64,000 bases of DNA from Antedon mediterranea (GCF_964355755.1 NC_092672.1:15498501-15562500), one strand, 5' to 3'. Shown: positions 45,499 through 57,330, counted from the first letter of the stretch. Made by a program: numbers and translations. The notes: generated by a model from the sequence alone, not told the origin.

Positions 45499-45628
45499 GC
45501 GAGGCAGCGAGGCACGCGAGGCAGGGAAGGCATGCGAGGCAAGTCAGAAATTTATGCGAGGCATCGTTTTACCATCATCAAAAAATGCGAGGCATCATTT
45601 TATCATTTCTCAAAATTGCAAGGCAGGA
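45499..45628. repeat. Degenerate GCGAGGCA repeat
   Basis: GCGAGGCA or a close variant occurs about seven times (45499, 45507, 45516, 45534, 45557, 45588 and a TGCAAGGCAGG at 45617), in a locally GC-rich patch. It is the target of the Mutator-like insertion that follows. Confidence 0.75.
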
Positions 45629-45646
45629 AATCACCAAAATTGAAGT

Positions 45647-46724
45647 GGGTGTCACGAAAGCTCAGACCACGAAAGCTCAGACCCCCTAAGACCTAAGATC
45701 ACGAAAGCTAAGACCCAACACCTAAGATTACAAATACTAAGATATACTACAGCTTAAAAACAATACTTGTTTATCCATACATAATTTTAAACACAGTAGG
45801 TTTCATTTATTACCATAAATATAATTTAATACTACCGCAAAACATAGATAAACTCACATTATTTTCGCCCGTTGAGTAAATGTATATTTTTTCTTTACAA
45901 CAAACAAACTTGACGGGTTGTTTGTTGGTATATATTTACTCCTTTGTGTTGCTTCAGAGGATGTTTTTCTTACGCACCTGCCTTTCTTGTATTTTGACTC
46001 CAAATTTGTTGACTAACTTTATCCTGAACACCACACTTTAAAATTAGGACTTATAAGTACTTTCAGAAGGAGAAACACATAATAACAAATAAATAAATCC
46101 TTTAAATTGATGATTTTACAGATGTGTTTCTTTGTATACTGTAATGACAATGTAACTCCTCGAGCTCCCCATGCTCAATGTTTTTGTTTCTATGGAGCGC
46201 CAAAAGAGCAACAAGTATAAAAGTATAAAAACAGAAAGAAAACGAAACAAAAAAACTTATCATGATTTTTAAATTAAAATTTATTTGCCAGTATTTATTT
46301 CTTCGTACTTGCATGATTATACTATTTTCATTACAATTTTAATTTTACATTGTTCCATCCACACTGTAGATGGACTCCACAGAGTTTTCAGCCCTCTATA
46401 TAATTTTTGCTCTTTTGACGTTCCATAGAATCCATTGAACATGGCCCATGGGGTAGGCCTACTGTACTGTAGGCTAGTCATTTTGTGTGCGAGAAAAACG
46501 TCTGTAAAATCATCAATTTAAAAATGTATTTGTTACTTTTTATGTGATTCTTTTTCATGAAAGTGCCAATTCTAAGGTGTGGTATTCAGAATAAATGTTG
46601 GGAGTTAAAATACAAGGCAGGTGCGAAAGATAAATATTTGTAATCTTAGGTGTTGGGTCTTAGCTTTCGTGATCTTAGGTCTTAGGGGGTCTGAGCTTTC
46701 GTGGTCTGAGCTTTCGTGACACCC
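45647..46724. mobile_element. Mutator/Foldback-like nonautonomous element, copy 1
   Basis: The first and last 90 bp are perfect inverted repeats, starting GGGTGTCACGAAAGCTCAGA. The TIR itself contains a tandem ACGAAAGCTCAGACC and a diverged third unit. A 10-bp target duplication, aaattgaagt, lies at 45637-45646 and 46725-46734. No transposase is present; a short minus frame (46314-46102) is shared with copy 2 with indels and is likely noncoding. A 9-10-bp duplication and long TIRs fit Mutator-related superfamilies. The perfect TIRs and duplication indicate recent insertion. Confidence 0.93.
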
Positions 46725-46758
46725 AAATTGAAGTAGCCTAGGCCTAGGCCCGCTAGGC

Positions 46759-47573
46759 TAGTTTCCTTTTGCACCTGCCTTGTATTTTAACCAACTTTAT
46801 CCTGAATACCACAGCTTAGAATTAGTAGGCCTACTTTAATGAAGAAAAATCACATAAAAGTAACAATAAATCCATTAAATTGGTGATTTTACAGACGTTG
46901 TTTTTCTCGCATTTCGCACACTCAATGTTCAATATTTTGGTTTCTATGGAACGCCAAAAGAGCAAAATTAATTAGAGGGCTAAAAACTCTGTGGAATCCA
47001 TTTATATTTAACGCATTATTTGGTGAAAATCAAGTACAATTTCAATAGATTTTGTCACTGTCAGTAAGGAAAAATGTTACTGTTCACCGGTGTACTGTTG
47101 ATAATGTACACGGTTTCGGTAACCTTTTAAAGAATAAAATAGAAAAATTCATCATAATATCCTTAGTAGGATGTCCTAAGTAGGATGTCCTAGGTCTAGA
47201 CTAGGTAGTGATGTTGATTTAGGATCGATTATTATTCTTTGAAAACAGAACAGTATATCAGCAGTAACATATTACAGCATTTTTATTGACAAATTAACAA
47301 ATATATTGAAATAAAACATGTTTTTCACCAATAAATGCATGAGAAATTGACGCATTCCACTGAGTTTTAGTCCTCTATTATCGTTGTTCTTTTGGCGCTC
47401 CATAGAAACAAAAATATTGAACATTGAATAAGTGAAATTCGCGAACAGTGTGCGAGAAACACGCCTGTAAAATCATTAATTTAAGGATTTATTTGTTACT
47501 TTTTATGTGATTCTTTCATTAAAGTACTCGTTATCAAATTTGGAGTAAAAATACAAGCGAAGGAAACTAGCGC
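46759..47573. mobile_element. Diverged relative of the Mutator-like element core
   Basis: Shares with the interior of 45647-46724 the blocks GCACCTGCCTTGTATTTTAA, TTATCCTGAATACCACA, GGTGATTTTACAGACG, TTTCTATGGAACGCCAAAAG and GAGGGCTAAAAACTCTG. It has its own inverted ends CTAGTTTCCTT (46759) and AAGGAAACTAG (47573). CGCTAGG to the left and CGCCAGG to the right may be an imperfect target duplication. It lacks the 90-bp outer TIR of the young element. Confidence 0.72.
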
Positions 47574-48255
47574 CAGGTTTATTAGTACGTACATGGACAA
47601 CAATAAATAAAAATCGTTCGTAATATACCTAGCTTACTAAAACATGAATAGTGTATCATTATTAAATATTACACCAATTATTATTATATCAAAATTGATT
47701 AAATTATTTTCTACATAGGCCTCTTATCTAGGTTAGGGCTAAGCATATTAGCTAAAGTTTAATTTTAGGCCTAGTATTACAATTGTCGGACGTAAGTCTT
47801 TTTTCACACGCGCTCCAGAATTTTGTCGCAATTTTTTTCTTTGCGGCATGTTATTGGATCGCCATATCAGTTACCTTTTATTCACCGCCAGTTATTGAAC
47901 TTGTCCTGGCAATCGCTGTTCACCTTATTTGCGAGAGAGGTACACGTGTTATTCCTAGAGAATGGAATGTCAAAAATGTCTTTGGCACGCCGCTCAGCGA
48001 GAAGTCTGTGCGTTGCTGCTGAAACCATGTGCTATAGGAGGGGAATGCACCACAATCCTCTGAGCTGAGGGCTGAATCATTCCGCTACCTGCTAAATAGT
48101 AAAGAGGGATTTTCCATCTCTCGGGTCTACCGGATCTAGGCGCAGGGGTGTGACAAAATATTATTTTCACTCTGCTATGTTCGAGAGACATGTGAGTGAA
48201 CACGCTCGAAATGCCAACAAACATTGCAGTCATTTGATGAGTGTGTCGCTATAAC
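47574..48255. other. Locally CpG-richer DNA, no gene recognised
   Basis: Overlapping frames (plus 47783-48068, minus 47994-48233) have no recognised domain. The 47783-48022 frame has a hydrophobic stretch (FVAIFFFAACYWIAISVTF), but no splice or start context supports it. Base composition is higher in CpG than the surroundings. Confidence 0.3.
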
Positions 48256-48389
48256 AATTATTGTTTATCGAAAGTTGAAGACTGTCGTTCAGATTTTTTA
48301 ACCGTAGTTTTGGCACTTTTGTAAAAGTAAAATTTGACACGATATAACTTGAATGAAAAAACAATCGTTACATAAAAATAAACAACATG

Positions 48390-48660
48390 ATGAGTGTATT
48401 GTATTGTGTTATCGACCTGAGTTTGGTACTCCATCTCATCATTATTTTTTATGAGCCCTGCAATTGTGGTATCGTCTGCAAATTTGACCATGTGACAGTT
48501 GTCACTAGAAACTTCAAAATCATGAGTATAAATAGAAAACAAAAAAGGGGAAAGTACACAACCTTGTGGTACCCCCATGTTAACTACTGTTTTATATGAC
48601 ATCGTATTACCTACCCTAACGTATTGAGATCTATTACCGAGGAAGTCCAACAACTAACTA
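48390..48660 (-). mobile_element. LINE RT core fragment (Rex1-like)
   Basis: The minus strand reads FLGNRSQYVRVGN, MGVPQGCVLSPFLFSIYTHD and MVKFADDTTIAGLIKNNDEM, with the catalytic FADD box intact, then stops resembling RT at about 48395. Truncated on both sides. Confidence 0.87.
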
Positions 48661-49180
48661 CAAATCGGTAAAGTTACACCCAATTCACGCATTGCTGTAC
48701 AATGAATTTTTTAGCAACAGTTATCTGGCAGAATTAGACCACTTTAATCAAACAAATCACATTTTAGACTATCTTTTATTCCAAATGTTATACACATTTT
48801 TTATTCAAAATTTTTGTTTGTTTTTATTAAAAATTATTAGGTTTTAAAATGACTACTTGAATAAGCCTATTCCAAACCATTGGTGACCTTGGAGTCACTC
48901 AGGCAAGCTGAACGCATTTTTTGTTGCGCTAGCAACCACGCAGCGCCACCCACCTTTGTGACGTCAGCACCGTGATACTCTATATACAGAAAAATAAAAG
49001 CATACATAATTAAAAACAAATTTTCTTTTGTATAAGACATATATACATACAAAGTAAAGTAAATAAACAAAAACATATACGCAGGCCTGGATCACTTAGT
49101 CAGCCATGACATTTGAGCTGACATATTTAATTACTTATAGATATTTTTCACAGTTCGTTTTGTTTTGTTGATTCAATTCT
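48661..49180. other. Spacer, nothing recognised
   Basis: No supported features. The minus frame at 48867-49076 has no domain. Confidence 0.4.
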
Positions 49181-49189
49181 TTTGTTTTT

Positions 49190-49330
49190 CTGTATTTAAA
49201 GGTTCTGACCACAATATGATAATGATGATTCCTGAATATAAACAAATAATTAAAAGAATTAAACCGGTTACTAAACACACAATGATTTGGTCGAACGATT
49301 CTATTGAAGAGCTATGCTGTGTAACATATT
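49190..49330 (+). mobile_element. LINE fragment: endonuclease end / pre-RT
   Basis: The plus strand reads GSDHNMIMMIPEYKQIIKRI, KPVTKHTMIWSNDSIEELC, matching the xSDHNMxxLIPxYKQxxKRxKP linker of Rex1-like LINEs. It ends at the short LTR that follows, consistent with insertion or truncation there. Confidence 0.75.
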
Positions 49331-49353
49331 TGATGGAAGCACATTGACGATCG

Positions 49354-49432
49354 TGTTGTAAGAGGAGTTTATTAACAACAAACAAAACTGATAAATATGT
49401 TTATAGAGGGCGCAGCCCATAAATATCTAACA
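49354..49432 (-). mobile_element. Very short (79-bp) LTR with adjacent polypurine tract
   Basis: On the minus strand the segment begins TGTTAGATAT and ends CTTACAACA, the TG...CA ends of an LTR, and includes CTATAAACA (TATA-like) and AATAAA. Immediately before it is GAGAAAAGGAGA, a polypurine tract that would prime plus-strand synthesis. It lies downstream of a Gypsy Pol C-terminus. The 5' LTR was not found. Confidence 0.62.
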
Positions 49433-49940
49433 TCTCCTTTTCTCAGCTGAATTTGTTCAATGCTGATTAGTAACTTTATGTCATTTAAATGCTTAAAATA
49501 TCAGGTTGTTAAAGTATGTACTGTTTCAATAAAGTTTTTCTACAGTACATAATGTATAGTTTTATTTTAAATAAAAGTATATCTTGCAAATTGTTCTTTA
49601 ATTAGTCCTTTTTTTGTTGTGTTAACAACATATTTACAAGTCCAACCGATTAGGAGGCTTGCTTGTGTGTCCGCTTCTGGTTATGTAAGTTGGTTGTTGT
49701 TGTTTGGTGGTATGAGGTTTAGCCTTGGTTAGTGTTTTCTGTTTGGGACTTGTTACTTCGGGTGATGATACTTTCGTCTCAATGGTTGTTGTATGGGTGT
49801 TATAATCATATGTAAGGTCTGGTTCGTGGTATCTGTTTTGAGATCTTTTCTGTTTCTGCGATATTTCTTTCCATTGTGTTCTACTTTTTTTATGACGATT
49901 CGGAGACCCGTCTCCCGGAGAAGCCAGATAGTCACATAAT
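49433..49940 (-). pseudogene. Gypsy/Metaviridae Pol C-terminal tail
   Basis: The minus strand reads SPGDGSPNRHKKSRTQWKEI, VTSPKQKTLTKAKPH and finally YITRSGHTSKPPNRLDL with a stop at 49636-49634. The TRSGRxSKPPxRL end is a hallmark of Gypsy integrase tails. Only the last roughly 100 residues remain; upstream it is cut by a LINE 3' end at 49940. Confidence 0.78.
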
Positions 49941-52145
49941 GTTTCAGTTTTAGTTTCAGTTTTTATTTTCCAATATAAAACATAGTGTAAATAAATATAT
50001 GCATAAAAAATGGAAGGATGACCAAAAAAAGAGCAAAGCTCGTACAGTATTTAGCCACCTTAACAAAATATTTAATACATGATACAAACATAATTGAAGC
50101 ACAGGATGAGACAATACTAGCTAAACATGTTGGCATATGAACTAAAAAATAGTTCGATAAAACAAAAAAAAGCAAAAGAACAATGTAAATGTAAACATAT
50201 TTGTAACACTCATTGATAGGTTAAGAACAAATTATTTTTATACAACTTTTTAAATATGATATGATAAATTACGAATAGAAGCATCAATACTGTTCCATAA
50301 AATCGGACCCTGTCCTCTGATAGTGTTTCTACCCATATTGGTAACAAAATTATAAGACGATAAGTATCAAAGGACCTGATGCCATAATTATGAACTGAGT
50401 TTACTCTAACAAAATAATTTGAAATGTTAGCTGGTAATAAATTATTCTTAAATTTGTACATGAAAACACCTTTTGATAACTTATGGATGTCATACACAGT
50501 TAAGTTGTTAAGACTAGCAAATAATGGTGGTGAATGCTCAATGAATTGTGAATTTGTGCATAAACGCATTATGCGCTTTTGTTTGCGATATACAGTTTCA
50601 AGGCGACAGTTATTGTGGTCAGCCCAAATCAAGCTGCAGTATTGGATATGAGGAAGGACTAGAGTATAAGGATGATACAACATTGACATGTAAAATTGGT
50701 TTTAGCCTAAAAAGAATACCAGAATATTTTGAAACTAAGTTTGCAATATGGATTGTATGTTGATTCCAGGTTAAGCATTCGTCCATTATTACACCAAGAA
50801 ATTTACAACTAGTTACACAAGAGATGTTATTAATATCAATGAAAATGTTAAGGTCATTGTAAACACGGTTACTATATCTATTCTTAAAAATCATATAATT
50901 AGTTTTATTAGCATTAAGCGATAACTTATTTGCTTTAAACCAACTCGAAATAGTCGAGAGATCGCAATTAACATTATCAACTAGACGGTTTAAAACATTA
51001 TCTGAAATTAAAAAGGTTAGTGTCATCTGCAAATAAAATAAGATTGAGTGTTTACAGATGTTTGCTAAATCATTAATGTAAATAATAAAGAGTAGCGGGC
51101 CAAGAATTGAGCCCTGTGGAACACCACAACAAATGTTTAAAGAAGAACTATGATAATTAAAAGAGATATATTGCTTTCTACCCGCAAGGTAACTTCTGAA
51201 CCAATCAAAGGCAACACCATGTACGGTATACCATAATGATGTAGTTTAGACAGGAGAATGTCATGAATAATGGTGTCAAAGGCCTCCGAAAGGTCCAGAA
51301 ATATCCCAAGAACATGCTTTTTCTTATCTAATTCAGAAATTATTTTATCATATGCTTGTAGAACAGCCATTTGAGTAGACATGTTTGGGCGGAAACCAAA
51401 TTGGTTTTCGTGCAATAAATTAAATCGAGAAAAATAATTATAGAGTCTTTTATGAATTATGCATTCTAAAACTTCGGAGAAAACGGGCAGTACCGAGATG
51501 GGCCTATAATTCCTAAATGTATCAGTCTCACCATGTTTAAAGACGGGAATTATCTTGACAATTTTCAAGTGGAGATGCTATTAATTCACCAACAAATTTA
51601 ATAATATCTGGTTTAATGTCATCAAAATCGCTGCTAGCACCAGATTTCAGATTTCTGAATATTGTGAGTACTTCATCTTTATCAGTTGGTAAAAAAAACA
51701 GAGAGCTAACAGTACGTGATTTTATGTTATTTATAAAATAATTAAAAGTAATATCAGATTGAGGAATTAAACGCAGGTATTCAGGACCAATGTTTATTAA
51801 AGTTATCAGCAATAATTTGAAAATCAGATATATGTATATTATTTATTAAAAAAAATGATGATATGTGTTTATTGTTTTGTCTACCCATAATGTTATTGAG
51901 AACATTCCAAGTCTGTTTTTAATAAAATTTTGTTTCCTCAAGCTTTTCAGCATAATACTGCTGTTTAGAAATCCTGATTAAAGAATAAGATCATAAAGAA
52001 ATGCTTCAATATTGGTACGATGAGCACGATAGATATTGCCAACAACAATGTTTTTCCTACCGGGAATTGTTATTTCAATAAAGATAGATTCAGAATGATC
52101 AAAGTTCTGAGACGGTTTGTCAATTAATTTTAAATCATTCCATTT
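49935..52145 (-). mobile_element. Near-complete LINE ORF2 region with internal deletion
   Basis: Minus strand, in order: endonuclease piece ESIFIEITIPGRKNIVVGNI (about 52090-52030); linker KQTWNVLNNIMGRQ (51920-51880); LKSGASSDFDDIKPDIIKF (51650-51600); IPVFKHGETDTFRNYRPISV, QFGFRPNMSTQMAVLQ, IFLDLSEAFDTIIHDILLSK (51550-51240); GVPQGSILGPLLF with YINDLANI (about 51125-51060); LQMTLTF where FADDTNL is expected after a frameshift; SSWFKANKLSLNANKTNYMI; CKFLGVIMDECLTWNQH; VLPHIQYCSLIWADHNNC. The tail carries ACTGAAACTAAAACTGAAAC at about 49940. At least four frameshifts. Confidence 0.9.
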
Positions 52146-52424
52146 CGAAATTTATGAAAATAATTAATTAATGTTACAATGGAAATACAAACAATTTACA
52201 GTTTCTCATTCCATACAGTACTGCCAGCTTTGCGAAGTTAAACAAATTAATTGATCTTAAAAAGGAAAATAAACGATTCTCATTCTAAACAGTACGGAAG
52301 TTCATGAAACAGTTGGGAAGTTCATGAAATAAATTAAATGTTGAAAATGGCAATTAAAACGACTACCGTCCAGCGTTTCGAAGTTCACAAAATGAATTAA
52401 TGTTGAAATGGAATAGTAAAGAAT
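52146..52424. repeat. Three imperfect repeats of about 85-100 bp between LINE ORFs
   Basis: Words such as TTTCTCATTCCATACAGTAC, ATTCTCATTCTAAACAGTAC, CAGCTTTGCGAAGTT and CAGCGTTTCGAAGTTC recur at 52200-52440. It may be an inter-ORF or 5' repeat region of the LINE. Confidence 0.5.
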
Positions 52425-53176
52425 TTACAAATTCTCTTTCCATATTACCTTGTCAACGAAGATAGCTACCTTGGTGCCTTGTACTCGTATTTTAACTTTC
52501 TTCCCACTGTCTATCAGCTTGTTTCGGATTGGAATGAGTCTTTTCCGTTCCTGTTGCATGGCTGTAGGCAGATGTCGAACAGCCACAACCGGTTTCACAG
52601 TGATGTTCAGCTTAGCGCGAGAAATGTAATTCAAAACAGCCTCGCAATCCTTCATTAAAAAAAATTTCGCTATCATGGGCTAAGTAGCTGTTAACCTGTT
52701 ACAGACTTGGTAGGCAGACCGTGGACATTTGCAAACTCGATATCGTCAGCGGCGGTGTTTACTTTGGTCAGCACCTTCCGTAGGACATTCTGTGTGTCCT
52801 CATTTGCACTGGATTGAGGGATGTTAAAGAACAATAAATTTGCTTTTTTACTGTAAAGCTTCGACTCTAACCTGCTAGCATTTAGCTCATGAATTTTATC
52901 CTTCAGTTCTGACTCCAACTTTGGTATAATTGCCTCCTTAATTTCGAGAATATCTTTGTCCATATGCTTCCCTGTCTCCAAGTCGGCCATATCAGTTCGA
53001 TTGCCTTTAATGTCTGCATTCACCTTGCTCAATTGAGCACGTCAAACCGGGAGTTCATATCAGCGTCCAATTTGGTTAACAATGCATGCAACGTATGCAT
53101 GTTTCATTGTCTACAGGTGGCTGGTCCGGTTGGCTACTGTGGGTTCGTCTACTACTGGCCTTGTTGGTAGTCATGG
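52425..53176 (-). mobile_element. LINE ORF1-like protein (coiled coil and RNA-binding type), broken
   Basis: On the minus strand, from MTTNKASSRRTHSS (53176) through KLDADMNSRFDVL and the heptad-rich LSKVNADIKGNRTDMADLET, to YSKKANLLFFNIPQSSANED, IEFANVHGLP, and ARFFL-like IAKFFLMKDCEAVLNYI and GTKVAIFVDKVIW. This matches L1-type ORF1p: coiled coil, RRM-like core (NLLFFNIP), C-terminal domain. Two frame breaks (near 53060 and 52680). Lying upstream of the ORF2 at 49935-52145 in the same orientation, it is probably ORF1 of the same element. Confidence 0.75.
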
Positions 53177-53559
53177 TTTTAAAATTAGGAAAACCAGTAA
53201 AATAGAGCAAAATAATTCGTAAAATATATAATTTGTTGAGACTGTGTGTCGATAATTCTCAATGTAGTCGATAAATACAAGTAATTAAAGTCCAGTTTGG
53301 TCGGATTTAGGACATTTCCGCAGCACTTTTCTATCCGTGTCTGCTCTCCATGAAGGTTAAAACAACACAAAATGTGTTCAAAAGCGAAATAACAGAGGGA
53401 TAGTATGATGTGAGCAAACGGAAAAAAAAGTTTCTGAGTGGTGGAAATATGCAGACCAATTTTTTGGTTAAACTAAGATATTAGGATGAATAAAATGAAT
53501 AAATCAAACAAAACGGAAAAATGTTAACAATTCTAAATATGAACGACGTTCTTTTAGAG
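53177..53559. other. Possible LINE 5' flank, nothing recognised
   Basis: Just upstream of the ORF1-like start; may include the 5' untranslated region of that LINE. No motif is seen. Confidence 0.35.
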
Positions 53560-54895
53560 ATAATAAATTAGTCCTCAAACACAGAGACATAAGGTGTTTT
53601 CCATGCTTTGAAAATTATTTTCAACGCAAATTTTTGGATATTTAAAGAAAGATCAAACACTTGACATGGATATTCTAAACGCAGACGAATGAGGGCAAGT
53701 TTGCGAGTCACAAACGTAATAGAATTGTCTGTAAATAAAACCCAGCAATTTGTTCACCTGTTTAGTAATAATGTGGATATGGTGGTTCCAGGCCAGATCA
53801 AGATATTTAAAAATGGAAACTTTTTCGATTAACATATCATTAATAAAGAAAACATTTACAGATTTATTTACTTTTCGAGAGATCTGTAGGTATTTGATCT
53901 TAGAAATATTTATAAGTGGGATTTCGTTTAGAGACCCATGTAGCAATTAGATCGATGTCATTCTGAATATCGTTAGCTGTTGATAAATGTAGAGGAGAAT
54001 ATAACAACATTTTTTCAGCAAATAGAGTAATCTTAGAATGTGTTGAAAAGAGTAAATTAGAAAAAGTAAGGGACCATTCGGAATGACATCCATCCAATAC
54101 CACGTGTTGGTACCTATTTTCAAAATAGGAACATAACAAATTAAAGAGTACAGGATTAATTTCTAACTTTAAAAAATGATTTAACATGGTCATGGAAAAC
54201 ACTTAATAAAGCTGAGACCGTTGATCTCACCTTTCTAAATCCATATTGCTCATTACTAAACCCTCCCTTTAGTTCAAGCTAGTAGACAATTATAAATGTT
54301 TTTCAAAAACTTAATAAAGAGATGGGTCTGTAATTTGAAGGAGATGTAGGATCTCCTCCTTTAAAAACAGGGACCATTTTCGATAATTTAAAAATAGATG
54401 GGATGTGGCCATTACTAATAAAATGATTAAACTATACCATCATGTCCAGTAGCACATTTGAAATTAGAGGCTTTAATCAGCTTAGCTACTTCTAAAGGCA
54501 TACAAAAAATATTTAATAACATTAACAATGGGTTCAGGTAAATGGTCATAACATGGACCAATATTTACATCATTAAAACATTTATAAAAATATATATTTA
54601 AGAGCCTTGCTTTTTTAGTGCTAGAAGAACTGGTGGTATTACCAGTTACAAGATCAGGAATCTTTTTATGCTTGCTAGTAATGTTCTTGATTCCTTTCCA
54701 AAATTGTTTAGGGAACAGGTTTTTACAAAGTTTCTTAAAATACTCAACTATTCTTTTACGTAAGATATGGTTTGACTCTGGGTCCCCTTTGCTTTGCGAT
54801 AGATGGAATTTCTATTTCGCATAGAAGCACGTATTTCTTTTGTGATCCAATGAATATCAGTTTTGCGAACAGCAACATATTTGTGTGGAACTGAA
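53560..54895 (-). mobile_element. Degenerate LINE, linker to RT C-terminus
   Basis: Minus strand: HWITKEIRASMRNRNSIYRK (54860-54800) and KKLCKNLFPKQFWKGIKN (54740-54690), the pre-RT linker; VPVFKGGDPTSPSNYRP (about 54375-54325); LNHFLKLEINPVLFNLLCSY (54175-54120); TLFAEKMLLYS in the place of the FADD box; INDMLIEKVSIFKYLDLAWN and KQVNKLLGFIYRQF (53850-53720). The GVPQG block is lost. The 5' boundary is the hAT-like terminus at 54901. Confidence 0.82.
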
Positions 54896-54900
54896 TTGGC

Positions 54901-55170
54901 CAGTAGCGGATCCAGAGGGGGTGGGGGGAGGTGCACCCTCTGTACGCCTGGGCACCCCCCCCCCCCCCCAACCACATATAAATCTGGAGAAAAAAATTTA
55001 TCTTACCATAAGGAAAACAAATTTGGGAAAAAAAGCGCAAGAGTAAAGTACTTTCACTTTTTATCAAAACACATCATTTCAGCGCCGTGCTAATTTATTT
55101 TTATTAGGTCACCATTGCTGTCTGTAAATTTCTAAGAGTTGCACCTGAAAAATATAAACGCATAATATAG
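54901..55170. mobile_element. hAT-like repeat start with G/C homopolymer
   Basis: Begins CAGTAGCGGATCCAGAGGGG, a terminus style common to hAT MITEs, followed by a C-run (54954-54968). CTGTCTGTAAATTTCTAA with TGCACCTGAAAAATA (55113-55158) resembles 61148-61205, suggesting a shared family. The right end is not defined. 55171-55720 shows nothing more. Confidence 0.5.
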
Positions 55171-55726
55171 ACCTAAGGCCTATGCCTATTGTAATATTTT
55201 AATAATATATTTTTTTAATTAATAATAACCAATAGGCCTATTATTTATCTACACTTTATCATATAAAGATATTGTGGAACCACGTCAGGTCAAGTTCAAT
55301 ATTGAATATCAAAATGTGGCAGGTTAAAGGTGCTTGACCTTTGACAAGATCGCGTAAACTTTTAGTATTTGAACTTTACAATACAATGTTGTATATTCTG
55401 GTACAGCCGCTCCCTAATCTCTTTGTTTTTCTTCCTTATATCTTTACTCTTATTAAAAGTTTTACTAACAAATTTTATTTTATTTATATTTTTGCTTTTT
55501 GTACGTCAACTTAATGATCAAATAACAGTTTTCTCATCGCAACTTGTACAATAACAACGTACATTTCTAGCCTAACAAAATTTTTCAAAACTTTCTATTA
55601 TTTAACAGTCGAAGATAGCCAGGTCTCGGGTCCATTCTATTGTCACCACAGATTGATATCTTCATCAGTACTTCTATGAATGGATGATTAGGTGGGGACA
55701 CAAACGCAGTACCGTTTTGATCGTAC

Positions 55727-56145
55727 GATTAATCTGGAAACCACCTCCTCATTTTATATCTCAGTCCCAACCATGGTAGGGCTGGTTCTGGAGACTTACC
55801 GGTCTTGTTTTATATTATGTGTAACAAGTCCAATTTCCGGGACTTAGCAACTCTATTTTTCAAAATGTTCTTAGCTCCACCCCAACCATGGTGGGCTGGT
55901 CTTGTAGTCGACCTACAGTATAATTTCGTTTTATATTTCAATTTTTTGCTGGGACTTTTTAGTTCTATTTTTCACAATTTTCTTTACACCTCAACCCTAA
56001 TGGTTGGTCCTGGAGACATACATTTTGTTTCTTTTTTCGAAATACTATAATCCTTTTTACAGGGACCTAACAACTCTATTTTTCTAAATGTTCTTAGCTC
56101 CATCCCAGCCTTTGTGGGCTGGTTCCCTGGAGACTTCTAATTCAG
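55727..56145. repeat. Tandem repeat, period about 112 bp, about four units
   Basis: Unit with GGGACTTAGCAACTCTATTT, CAAAATGTTCTTAGCTCCAC, CCCAACCATGGTGGGCTGGT and TGGAGACTTA. Unit starts (GGGAC) lie at about 55839, 55951 and 56063, after an incomplete first unit at 55727. A stray partial unit is at 58795-58855. Noncoding. Confidence 0.85.
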
Positions 56146-56759
56146 TTTCAGGATCAGGTGCCGTTTTCGGCCACCTCGACTTGTATGGACTATACCATTA
56201 TAAAAAGATGGGAAAATAGGGGTGTCCCATTTATTAATTGAGTGTGTTCATGTGTTAAAATACTGCTCCTTTTGTTCTTTTGTTTTTCTTGTTGTTTCAG
56301 CAACAAAGGGAAAACAACTACGCCCTGCATGCTGTAGAATTAATTTCAGTTTTCAAGTTAATGCAGTATATTATGGCTCTTTATTTCTATATAATTTTTA
56401 CAGGTTTATAGATACAGAAAGTATATAAAGAAAGTTTTTATTCCAGTTAGGCCTACAAATAAAAAATATAATTTACCTAACGATAACACAGTAGTACATT
56501 TAATAAAGATGACAGTAGTACATTTATCACATACTGATTATTAGCATGGAGTAAAATTCTTTACTCCATGTTATTAGGTAATCAGTAAAACAATAAACAT
56601 TATAATTTTGTCAGTGAATCTGTACCATTTTGTTCCCAGAAAACACAGCGTTTGACATTGCATGTTTTTAGGTTTGGTCTTTCTAAAATGTTTTAAACAC
56701 GTTTTTAAACGTTTCTGTGTAGAAATACATGTTTTAATTGAACAACGTTTGCATCAAAA

Positions 56760-57330
56760 CGTTATAATAGCGAATGTAAAACGGAGCTGATAATGTCGCC
56801 ATGAAGAGGATGATTGGTGTCTTCCAATATAGCATGGAATACATCGGCAAGCTGTTCGCTGTAGAACGAGTCAAGCATTTGCATACTAGACAAACCAATT
56901 ACTTTCCACGCTCTACCCAGCACCTTCTCAATTCGGTCTTTATCCCCCTTACATTCCCTTACTGATATTCCTAGCCCAATATACAATATGCCAAAATAGA
57001 ACATCACTGATTAGTAAAACATAAACATTCTATAGTACAAATATCCTGCTTTACCCCAAAGAACCGAGTTTCCTCAAGCAGTACAGCCTTGTATTTAACC
57101 TCTTAACTACGATCAACATGTCCACCCATTTAGCTTTAGTCAAACACTACTGCCAGATACTTATCAATAATTGTTAACAATCTCTACTTCCTTTACTTTA
57201 ATTAATGTATACTGTCAGACCAATTATGTTTTCGAAAATCAATCCTTATTTCTTTCGTTTTATTTATGTTTAGTTCAAGAAAATAAAAAATATGATTTAT
57301 CTACCGATAGGATTGGGCCGATTAGAATGC
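56760..57330 (-). mobile_element. LINE 3' part (Rex1-like)
   Basis: Minus strand: FLELNINKTKEIRIDFRKHN (57290-57230), then KYLAVVFD, FYFGILYIGLG, DRIEKVLGRAWKVIGLSSMQ and HAILEDTNHPLHGDI (57000-56785). It is the same group as 44638-45205. Frameshifted; 3' end not clear. Confidence 0.8.

Noticed and set aside
46102-46314. Small conserved frame shared by both Mutator-like copies (also 59527-59733)
   Set aside because: Conservation is explained by recent copying; the copies differ by frame-changing indels, and nothing suggests translation.
54748-55093. Pro/Gly-rich frames near 54900-54970
   Set aside because: They arise from G/C homopolymers at the hAT-like terminus, joined to LINE linker sequence.
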